NCBI GenBank assembly: GCA_918807975.1
Contig: OU964924.1
Span: 16,785,695 to 16,849,694 of the forward strand
DNA: 64,000 nucleotides
Direction: 5' to 3'
Origin: Aplidium turbinatum
Lineage: Eukaryota; Chordata; Ascidiacea; Aplousobranchia; Polyclinidae
Below the pieces are notes generated by a model. It searched no databases. It was not told the DNA's origin and worked only from the letters and a program-made list of their open reading frames with translations. The position numbers and the translations under genes were made by a program. This document shows, in pieces, positions 56,228 to 64,000 of this stretch (positions are counted from its first letter, which is position 1; each line of letters begins with the position of its first letter).

Positions 56228-57372
56228 TCCACTGGCGCCGACTTACGGGGTGGCCAGCCACGCCACCCCATAACCTCTATGGCATGATGGCAGCCACCCC
56301 GTTTAGATTACATTACTTACTGCAAATAAATGTAATTTAAACGGACATTTAAATCTTTTTTTGATCATTGGTTTTCGCTTCAAGTCAACGTAAAGCAAGA
56401 GGTGAACCAATACAGTATTGCGAAGAAAATGATTGTTTTTGTCACAAGCATGATACTCGCGTAACATCAAGCAAGCTACGTGAAGATTACGCAACACGTG
56501 GCTACGAGTTTTTTCCTTGTTGTTGTTGCGATCGTTTTATTTGTTACTTGTCATAAGTCATTGTTACATTTGTTAGGTTTACAATGGGATTTATTAATCA
56601 ATAAAATACGATCTTTCCATTGCCTCCCTCAAAAATCTTTTTTGAAAAATTTTAAACTGCTCATAATATCGCTATAAATTATGCCAGCTATAAAATACTT
56701 GGAAATAAAATTATCTCGATGATTTATAGCTCCACCTCCTAAATGAATAAATGAATATCTATTTTCAAATTTCATTAAAAAAAATGCAATTTTCGACATT
56801 CCAGTTTTATTCAGCTTAAAGATGCCACCGAAAAAGCGTTCAACTGTCGCAACTGTTTGATCTATTTGCAAGCAATGAAACAAGATCATTAATGCTTCCA
56901 AACGTGATCTGCATTGTGAAAATATACTTATCGTTGCCTTCCACCACCTGCGAGGCGGAGCGATCGTTTAGTAGTGCACTCAGGCGCATAAAAACCTACT
57001 TGTGATCTACCATGACGCAACAGCGATAGAACCACATCCTAATTTTAAATGTTTATCAAGCTGAAGCTTAACGGTTACAACTTGACCAGTTGATTAACAG
57101 TTGGATTGACAGAGCTGCCGTTCGCAAAAATACTTTTGCCAAATGTTAAATGTCGGAACGACAACATAACAATCAAATTCACGACATACTTCCTGTGGTT
57201 TGTTGTAAAGTTGTTTTGTAAATAATCGAGCTACAAATCAAGTGTGAAAAGACAATTGCATCTACGAAACACGCTTAGTAAAAAAACAAAAACATGCAGT
57301 TTGAAAGTTTTTAGGTTGCCATATTGTGCTATCCGCCACCCCGTGCAAAATTAAAAGTCGGCGCCTATGCCG
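56228..57372 (+). mobile_element. Internally deleted hAT with hAT-C remnant
   Basis: The ends CACTGGCGCCGACTT and the complement of CATAGGCGCCGACTT are inverted, each followed by GGGGTGGC-type sequence. No 8-bp duplication is visible. At about 56932-57080 the forward frame reads CEAERSFSSALRRIKTYL and STMTQQR, the hAT C-terminal dimerisation motif, with two stops. It forms the loop of the foldback element. Confidence 0.65.
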
Positions 57373-57404
57373 GTGTCATAAATATGATTTATGATCTCAG
57401 TGGT

Positions 57405-58020
57405 TAGGTCTAAACCCCACTCATCTAAAGCTTCGATAATTTCAACTATAAAAGAAATTTAATAATTCAAACATTTTTCGCTAAATTTGTCGGAATGCAA
57501 AAGAAACGATGTTGGATTTTGTTGGATTACAGAAGTTTGCATGCAGACGGCGACGCATGATACATGTCAATTTCATCTGAGCAAACATTAATAGTTCAAA
57601 AATAAATTTAATTCGCTTTTTAGTTTTAAGATCTCAAGGGTTAGGTCAAAACCCCACTCATCTAAAGCTTCGATAATTTCAACTATAAAAGAAATTTAAT
57701 AATTCAAACATTTTTCGCTAAATTTGTCGGAATGCAAAAGAAACGATGTTGGATTTTGTTGGATTACAGAAGTTTGCATGCAGACGGCGACGCATGATAC
57801 ATGTCAATTTCATCTGAGCAAACATTAATAGTTCAAAAATAAATTTAATTCGCTTTTTAGTTTTAAGATCTCAAGGGTTAGGTCAAAACCCCACTCATCT
57901 AAAGCTTCGATAATTTCAACTATAAAAGAAATTTAATAATTCAAACATTTTTCGCTAAATTTGTCGGAATGCAAAAGAAACGATGTTGGATTTTGTTGGA
58001 TTACAGAAGGATTATCGTTG
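57405..58020 (-). repeat. 237-bp tandem repeat, 2.6 units, carrying captured LINE sequence
   Basis: AGGTCAAAACCCCACTCATC starts at 57644 and 57881, and a variant at 57407: a constant 237-bp period. Units two and three are almost identical. On the minus strand each unit encodes EIIEALDEWGFDLTLEI, the reverse transcriptase piece seen at 54.5-54.8 kb. The unit also holds TTGTCGGAATGCAAAAGAAACG. Confidence 0.9.
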
Positions 58021-58426
58021 GATTTTCAAAAAAATGCCGAATAGGGAATTAACCGCTAAAGACTGTAGCCCAATAGGGAACTAGCCGAATCGGATCAGCC
58101 AAATCGGACTAGCCGAATCGGGCTGTAGCCGAAAAGGGTAATAGCCGAATCGGACTAGCCGAATCGGATCAGCCGAATCGGACTAGCCGAAACGGGCCAT
58201 TCCGAGCTACAGCTAGGTAGATACTTTATTTTGTTTTGCTACTCACAACATTAACACTCCTACAAAAAAAGAAAAAGTTATCTGAAATTCTGAGTTTAAG
58301 AATCAACCTTTTTATATTGTTTTTGCTTAGCTTTAGTAAATATCTCGAATACCTTACTGCAGGTCTGTGGTATAACTGTAGAATTACTAAAGTATACTAT
58401 CAGTGTTATTCAGTACAGTATTTACA

Positions 58427-58740
58427 ATGTCAGCGGCGGTATCAGGTTCATCTGATCCTGCACAGCCTGATGCTGATACTGCTGGAAAAAGATCTGCAAT
58501 ATGGAAGTACTTTCACTTGGACCAGATCACTGATGGTGAAGGTGTCTCACTCCGAAGTTCTACTGTAGTTGTATGTTTGCTTTGCAAACAAAAAGTGAAA
58601 AGAGGAAATAACACCATAAACATGTTTGCTCATTTAAAAATCAAACACCCCATTGTTCATTGCGAACTGACTGTTGAAAAGCATAGCAGTGAAAAAGTAA
58701 AAGATGCTAGTAAGGCCAAGGGTAATGCTGCTATTGCTGG
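58427..58740 (+). pseudogene. hAT transposase N-terminus with BED finger (ZBED1-like)
   Basis: From ATG at 58427: MSAAVSGSSDPAQPDADT, then IWKYFHLDQITDGEG and VVVCLLCKQKVKRGNNTINM with FAHLKIKHP, a BED zinc finger (C-x2-C ... H-x4-H). Its frame ends at the nested hAT; across the empty site (one ATTGCTGG) it continues NAAIAG-TSKQGMPASGKQ, so the insertion was codon-exact and the frame was still open there. Confidence 0.8.
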
Positions 58741-60359
58741 TATAGGCGTCGATTTTTTCTTAGAAGAAAGGAATTCCGGGTGGGCGAGAGTTTTCAAACA
58801 GATTTCATTGAATGTGTATGTTTGCAAATTTGCAATGGTTAGTCTTTCTCACAAAGACTGCGTTTTGCGTCACTGCAGCAATTAGGCTTTAATAGGTTTG
58901 ATGTTTGCTTTCTTGCGATCTTATTAGCGCAGCTAAACTAAACAAACTTCTTTTATGTTTTCTATTGCGACATAAAAAGTGTGTGACTCGTGACCAGTTC
59001 TTTAAAGTGGCGCCTTCAGATTTGCCGCAAAATGTTCGGACAGGTGACTGTGCGAATATTACGGTTTTGTACCGCGCCAAGCTTACATAGCCTACAATGT
59101 GGTCATTATATCACGCAGAACGAGTTCAGTCTTCTTCTTCATCGTGTGTCACACGGCTGTAGCCCAGAGCATCACGCAAGCTCTTGCTCTATCGTTGAAC
59201 TCGGCCAAATCCTGTGCAGAGCACCTTACTTTTAGGTCAGGGCATTCGAGTAGATGTTGCATCGTTTGCTCCTGTCCGCATTTGCAACTTGTGCTCCCCA
59301 TGGAATACTCCCAGTGTCTCATCAAGGTTTTACACCTGCCAATACCAGTTCTTAAGCGGTTGAGTTATCGCCAATACTTTCACGGTTCACGTTTTCCGGG
59401 AGGAAGGCTCTCCATGGGTGTGAGCTCCATATTGGCCAATGTCGGTCCGGCTGCCAGTCCCTCCTGCCATAGTTGAACCCGCACATTGGCGGCGACATCG
59501 TCTTGACGTAACAGGACAACTGAAGCAAGAAAACTTTTTCTTGACTTCAGACGCCTGTGTGCTGGAGTTTGGCCATACAGTGAGTGTCTCAAATCCATGT
59601 CCTGGCAAAATCTTTCCTTTCTGCTGGTCACGCTTCTTCTGATGTTAGGGGGAGTAATTCCAGACAGAATGTGCAGCGACGTGATGTTGGTTGTTTATTT
59701 ACAGAAAAAGGTTTATTCGACCAACTTTTTCAGATTCAAATTAACTTTTTTAATTGATCACGCTACTTGCTGTACGTTTGGCGAAAATGTATTCGGAACT
59801 TTCAAAATGGAAACAAGATGCAGCATGACATTATACAAAAAAGCAAACGTAACCAAGACGGAAAGCAATGTAACCTGTTGGATATAGGCGTACATACCCC
59901 AAAGCGCTAATAAAAAACCTAAGAACAAATGAATGACATACAGAAGTCTTGTGAGGAAAGATTTGTAAAAAGCGACAGTTTCAGTACGGTACGGATTTAG
60001 TTTGTATCAAACTGAAGTTTGATTGTGATGTAACGAAAGTGAGACCATTCGGAGAAAAGATCAAACGTGGCTTTCTCTCACCAGGAATTGCCAGTTGCCG
60101 TAGAAAAAACAATGCAGTGAGTACCGCCCTGTTTTCAATGCAGCGTTGTTGTGGAATTGCTTTGTTCTGTCGCATACGTAGTGAGAGACATAGCGTAAAC
60201 AAGAAATTGCGCTGCAGTTGATTGGATAATTCAGCGTTTAACAAAAACGGAAATAATTGTAACAAACACTTCATAAGTGTCATGAAAACAGGGTGGGCGA
60301 AACATATTTTTCCCACCCTCGTTTCACGGCAGGCAGCCCACCCTATTTCGACGCCTATG
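58741..60359. mobile_element. 1.6 kb hAT nested in a hAT gene, exact 8-bp duplication
   Basis: The left end TATAGGCGTCGA and the right end TCGACGCCTATG (complement CATAGGCGTCGA) are flanked by ATTGCTGG (58733-58740, 60360-60367). GGGTGGGCG motifs lie just inside each end. No transposase; it holds a LINE tail at 59105-59640. Confidence 0.9.
59105..59640 (-). mobile_element. 5'-truncated Jockey/I-like LINE tail
   Basis: Frames on the minus strand read TPAHRRLKSRKSFLASVVLL, LNRLRTGIGRCKTLMRHWEY, CKCGQEQTMQHLLECPDLKV, then DLAEFNDRARACVMLWATAV and stop, followed by CATACGATGAAGAAGAAGACT-like tail sequence. It is the post-RT zinc-knuckle region of the same LINE group as at 45.6-47.7 kb but a different subfamily. 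One frame change. Confidence 0.75.
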
Positions 60360-60990
60360 ATTGCTGGTACTTCAAAACAAGGCATGCCAGCTAGTGGAAA
60401 GCAAGTGCCAATCACTTCGTTCTTTTTTTGAAGCCTTACTCAACATCAAGTGATAAGCATTCATGGCATAAATCAATCACAAAGACAGTGACAAAATTTA
60501 TAGCGAAAAATAATGTGCCAGTTTATACTGTATAAAAGCCTGGGTTTTCAGAAATGATGAAGACATTGGACCCCAGGTAAGCACTGCCCAGTACAAAAAC
60601 TTTTTCTAATCAGCATCTTCTTACATTATATACTGAAGAAAAAGCAAAGCTTAAAGGCTCACTTGACAAACAATTAAAAGACCCATCTTTTTACTATTCT
60701 GCTACTACGTGTATGTATGTAGTCCAGCATGACTTGCGACCCTTACATGTTATTAACAATTCACTACATAGACTCAGCATGGAAACTGCAGGACAAATGT
60801 TTGCAGTGCATGTTTACTCCAGATGACCACACTGGCGAAAATATAAAAGAAGCACTGTTAACAGGCTTAGCCAATTGTTTAGTGAAAGGGTGTTTTCACT
60901 TAGTGGCTCAATTGTTTCCAAGAACAGATTGTGCCGAAAACCCTGCAATGTCAACATGCTGACATTTTTGTCCAAAATCTTTAATTTGAA
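60360..60990 (+). pseudogene. hAT transposase C-terminal half (ZBED1-like)
   Basis: Frames give HSWHKSITKTV-like sequence, FIAKNNVPVYTV, LGFQKMMKTLDPR, LLTLYTEEKAKLKGSL, then after a deletion ERVFSLSGSIVSKNRL and NVNMLTFLSKIFNL. The last is the hAT-C dimerisation motif (pattern 'ERVFSxAGxIVxxxRxxLxPxxVxxLxFLxKN'). The central catalytic part is missing; several stops and shifts. It ends about 190 bp before the right TIR. Confidence 0.75.
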
Positions 60991-61239
60991 AAGTTAAATC
61001 GCAGCATTGTTTGCAATAAATGTTGTTCATTTCAGTACCAGTGCTCAGTATGTTTTTCATGCAGTTATAGAAAGCCGCGCTTTGCGATTCGCTGTAAAAT
61101 ATCGAAACTTAGATAATATCATTTTATTTTTGGTAATATCGTATCGAAATTATTTTACCAGCATCGCCCAGCTCTACCTGCACCGTGCTTCAAAAGCTAT
61201 TACACCAAAACCAATTATTGATTTCTTTTTCAAAGTTTT

Positions 61240-61495
61240 TTTGTTTTTGTTCAAGATTATATATCGATGTAAAATTAAATGCCAATGTTTGCTTATATAC
61301 AAAACACCACTGTTGCTTTTATTTTTCAAAGTATTCGTTTATTTCGATGTAAAATCTAATGTCAATCACTTACAATGTTTGCTTTTATACAAGACACCAC
61401 TGCTGCACTCATTTCAAAAAGTTTTCTTTTATTTTGATGTAAAATTAAATGGCAATCACTGACAATGTTTGCTTTTATACAAGACAATACTTTTT
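61240..61495 (+). repeat. Imperfect tandem repeat, three units of 80-90 bp
   Basis: GATGTAAAATTAAATG followed by ACAATGTTTGCTTTTATACA starts at 61266, 61346 and 61436. It lies directly downstream of the piggyBac transposase remnant, where a 3' untranslated region would be expected. Confidence 0.75.
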
Positions 61496-61499
61496 GTAA

Positions 61500-63150
61500 A
61501 AGACAGTGCAAAATGCAGAAACGCGAGAAAAAAATGACGTTTACCGCGTCACGATCGCGGCGCGCAAATACCGATTGAAAGTGATTAAAGCCAAAATAAT
61601 ACAAAAAAGGCTAAATGGATATTTACCTGTTTCTATTAAAAATAATACATGACTTGTGACTTTTTTTTTAGTCACACGTTATCTTGTCAGTTTCAGACTT
61701 GCGACGTTTGTGACATCACATACAGATACATTTCAAACAATAGCAAGTATTTCACAATGTAGATTTTAACGACCTGTTGTGGCCTGATGCTGCGAGTTTG
61801 CTGTGGTAATAGCGGATTGCACTAGCTTTCGGAACACATTTGCCTAGTCATTTTCTATGGCGAATGGTGTTGAAGTCGTTCTTTTAGGCAGCTCTTTAAA
61901 TTGCATAAGTTAGCTTACTTAGAAACATGACCAAAAAGCAGGTTTAGTTGAGTATTACTACGGTGGAAACAAGCAAACAGCAAATGAAAAAATTTCAGAC
62001 AGCCACAGTGCCACTTGTATGAAAAATAGTAAAGCTGATTTCAATTAGAAATACGATGAAACTTATTAAAAACTTAGTTTAGTTGCTACAGGTGATCAAT
62101 ATGCACCAATCCCAATGTGTGTGAAGGTGAAAAGCAGATTGGAAGCAATCAAGACCTTATGTGTCCTACTGTCCTTGTCTGACAATACAACAGGACTTAA
62201 AACTCGTGTTCTTTTTCCGGCAGCCATCATGGCCTACTGAGAGCTCCTTCTTGGCAGCCAAATCTGTGTGCTTGGAGGCCAAAATACAAATAAAGAAAGC
62301 ACAAGTACCAGAATTAAACTTGCAACGATGTTTGATCACTTAGCGTTGTTGAAGTCTGGGTGACGTTCTGCTATAGAATTGTTGTACCACGCAATAACTG
62401 CTTTATCGGGATTGTAATCCGGTATTGCAGGACCATCTAACGACACTAAATTGTTTCAACTGCTCGCTGCTCAGTAAATTGTTTCAACTGCATACCGTGT
62501 TTCATAAAATCTGACCATTTGTACCATTACCATTATGATGTCACTATTGAGGGTGTGAAGTCACTAATCCACAGCAAGAACATTTCTCAACTATGAAGAC
62601 ACGTGTTTTTCTTTTAGATGTCAACTAACCCCGTTCTTCTTTTTAACAAAGATTCAATGTCCGACAACATTGAATCGACATAAAAACGACAAAAACGCCA
62701 GCCGATGTAAATTAGCACTTCCAATTAACACTTTGTTAAAATGACGGGAATTACAAACAAGACTTACTGCGCTGGTGACTGCAGCTGGATATATTTCATA
62801 CAATAGCAAAAGTTCCCGCACAATGCAACAGTGGTGATTATGACGCGCTGACCTAATTCTGCGTCACGCTTTGATACTACATATTTGTAACAGTTAATTC
62901 ACGATCATTCTATTGCGAAATTAAATAATTGGCTAGAAGAAACCGGCGGCCAAACTTGGCCGACTGAGGAGGTAGTAGGCTACCGGTGGTTATTCAAGCA
63001 CTGCTTAGCGGCCATGACCGCCGGCTGCTTTAAGGCTTGTACGACGTGGGATTATTTTACCTTTCACAAAAAATATTTCTTATTGCTGAAGAGCGAGGCT
63101 ACTCTCATTTCAAAACCGGTTTGTAAGTAAAATATGGTTGGGCACTGCTG
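61500..63150. other. Mostly unassigned AT-rich DNA
   Basis: No coding sequence recognised. A degraded palindromic MITE lies at 62630-62716 (AAGATTCAATGTCCGACAAC and TTGAATCGACATAAAAACGA, then CGCCAGCCGATG). Confidence 0.5.
62630..62716. repeat. ACATTGATTCAACGT palindromic MITE, degraded
   Basis: Left arm decayed; centre ATTCAATGTCCGACAACATT and the right arm ATAAAAACGACAAAAACG, CCAGCCGATG are recognisable. Confidence 0.6.
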
Positions 63151-63158
63151 ATCTAGAT

Positions 63159-64000
63159 CAGGGCTTCTCAAACTATGAGTCGCGACCCCGTGTGGGGTCG
63201 CGTAATGAAATTTTGGGGTCATAATGAAATAGTTTAATTTAGTCTAGTGCCGGTAGGTTGTAGTCTTGCCATAAAGTCAATTGACCGCAACCGTCGGTGT
63301 GAAATGTCGAGCGATAAAGTATAACCAATCGTAACAATTGATGCGTTGTTACGCTATCATTGCTGTAACGTGCTGATCAAAAGTAACCTTACCGCTTGCA
63401 TTATAATTTCAGAGTAGCCTAGCAACTAGTTTCTGAACGAACCTAAACCTAGACTAAAGTTTAAAGCAGTTACAAAATTAATTGTCTATGGATCAGTGGT
63501 TAGGTTCCATAGATTCATGTGGTAACAATGAAAGCACAAAGAAAACAATAGATAAGTCAGAAAGAAAAGGAAAATATAATTACTCATTTTTGCAATATGG
63601 ATTTTTTTGGGATTCGTGAATTGGGTGCATTTGTATTTTGTTATAGTCTTAATTAGGGTCGGATTATTCGTTTGTTATTTCTTGTTTTCATTCGTTGCTT
63701 TCATGTTTCATTGTTGTTGTTTTCATGCTCCTTTTGATATTGTTTTACTACTTCAGTAAGAGAATTATAAGAAATATATTTCAACAAGACATTTATCGAC
63801 TAGAGCTGGGGAACACTTGAATTTGAATTTAATACAGAAAAGTGACATTAAAGATCACATTTTCTCGTGTACAGTATGCAAAAACAACGTTTCTATAAAA
63901 CAATTTGAGATCACGTCCAGAGGCAGGTCTGAGTATCAAACTAAAATCTTAGAACGTAACAATCCACCTTTGAACAGACAATTGTATGCTTGCAGCTCAT
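63159..64000 (+). mobile_element. hAT element (ZBED5-like), left end to window edge
   Basis: It opens CAGGGCTTCTCAAACTATGA with the GTCGCGACCCCGTGTGGGGT subterminal motif typical of ZBED5-type hATs. An ATG at 63488 starts MDQWLGSIDSCGNN, then KYNYSFLQYGFFWDS, resembling the N-terminus of ZBED5/FAM200-like transposases before their finger, followed by a stop. A second frame near 63840 gives IFSCTVCKNNVSI. The right end is not in the window. Confidence 0.6.

Larger units (their letters stand above)
54205..58212. mobile_element. 4 kb foldback element with CGGCTAGTCCGATT arms
   Basis: The left arm (54205-54870) is the reverse complement of the right arm (57370-58212). Outer parts consist of repeated GGCTAGTCCGATTCGGCT units with the same order of variants in both arms, then GGGCTACAGTCTTTAGC, TTCCCTATTCGGC and a block with LINE-like coding. 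Inside lie a LINE fragment (54768-55163), a palindromic MITE (55226-55313), a direct duplication (55540-55730) and a hAT remnant (56228-57372). The right arm contains extra tandem copies (57405-58020). Confidence 0.8.
53860..61176 (+). mobile_element. 7.3 kb hAT element, exact 8-bp duplication, multiply invaded
   Basis: The left end TAGAGCTGGGCAATATTTTG and the right end (complement TAGAGCTGGGCGATGCTGG) are flanked by CCTGCACC (53852-53859, 61177-61184). It encodes a ZBED1-like transposase: N-terminal finger 58427-58740 and C-terminal half 60360-60990. Two later insertions make up most of its length: a foldback (about 54205-58212) and another hAT (58741-60359). Without them it would be about 1.7 kb, so it had already lost part of its gene. 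Confidence 0.9.
53577..61240 (+). pseudogene. piggyBac transposase C-terminus, split by a hAT
   Basis: A frame from 53577 reads DRLRAIDGRFLELNPPTKSN and YQRCIVCNKM, the 'RLxxxHFxxxIPPTxxKxxPxRRCxVC' zinc-ribbon start of piggyBac/PGBD proteins. At 53860 it runs into the hAT element. After the hAT (61177 onward) the same frame resumes: TSTRYRFALH joins to RASKAITPKPIIDFFFKVF, where the family has its last cysteine/histidine pairs. Several zinc ligands are lost. Core and TIRs were not found. Confidence 0.6.

Noticed and set aside
57405-58020. Regular 237-bp repeats considered as a CRISPR or satellite array
   Set aside because: Units are contiguous without unique spacers, only 2.6 copies, and lie in a foldback arm; the context is eukaryotic.
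43670-64000. Attempts to place SEC22 exon 1 at GCTATCAT-type matches (44582, 63355)
   Set aside because: Minus-strand translations do not give the MIARVxDGLPL context and lack a phase-0 donor.

Overview
This is animal nuclear DNA of AT-rich, intron-like character. No bacterial gene layout, rRNA or CRISPR is present. The only host gene I can recognise is a SEC22 (SEC22B-type) R-SNARE gene on the minus strand. Four coding exons were found by their protein and by matching GT/AG splice sites and codon phases: 43556-43665, 24313-24473, 15922-16068 and 2649-2803. They give 190 codons plus a stop. The first coding exon (about 25 codons) was not found and probably lies beyond the right edge. The gene therefore covers at least 41 kb for 573 bp of coding sequence, with introns of 19.1, 8.2 and 13.1 kb. 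The protein looks invertebrate or basal deuterostome rather than vertebrate; I cannot fix the phylum.

Nearly everything else is transposable-element DNA, mostly nested. Left part (1-16 kb, last intron): hAT fragments, a tRNA-derived SINE, a TA-duplicating inverted-repeat transposon holding a LINE tail, and an old Gypsy-type LTR/gag fossil. An RTE-like LINE follows, split in two by a 6.6 kb DNA transposon (7934-14550). That transposon is itself split by a 3.8 kb relative (8757-12545) with terminal inverted repeats of about 1 kb. Both make 4-bp target duplications and encode the same DDE-like protein family; a third copy lies at about 28.2-33.0 kb.

Middle part (16-43.5 kb): a broken Gypsy-type LTR retrotransposon whose 3' LTR is split by a piggyBac-like element, two RTE-like LINE pieces, the third DDE-family copy with its own insertions, a second TTAA element (33095-34502), several small hAT elements with exact 8-bp duplications, and a 7.2 kb hAT-bounded block (35869-43087) filled with other repeats.

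Right part (43.5-64 kb): a Jockey/I-like LINE inside a foldback structure, an almost full-length RTE-type LINE (about 49034-52503), and a piggyBac transposase remnant split by a 7.3 kb hAT (53860-61176). That hAT holds a 4 kb foldback element which has captured and tandemly copied a piece of LINE reverse transcriptase, and a second hAT that landed in its transposase. Several insertions can be read exactly because the duplications match and the interrupted reading frame resumes on the far side.
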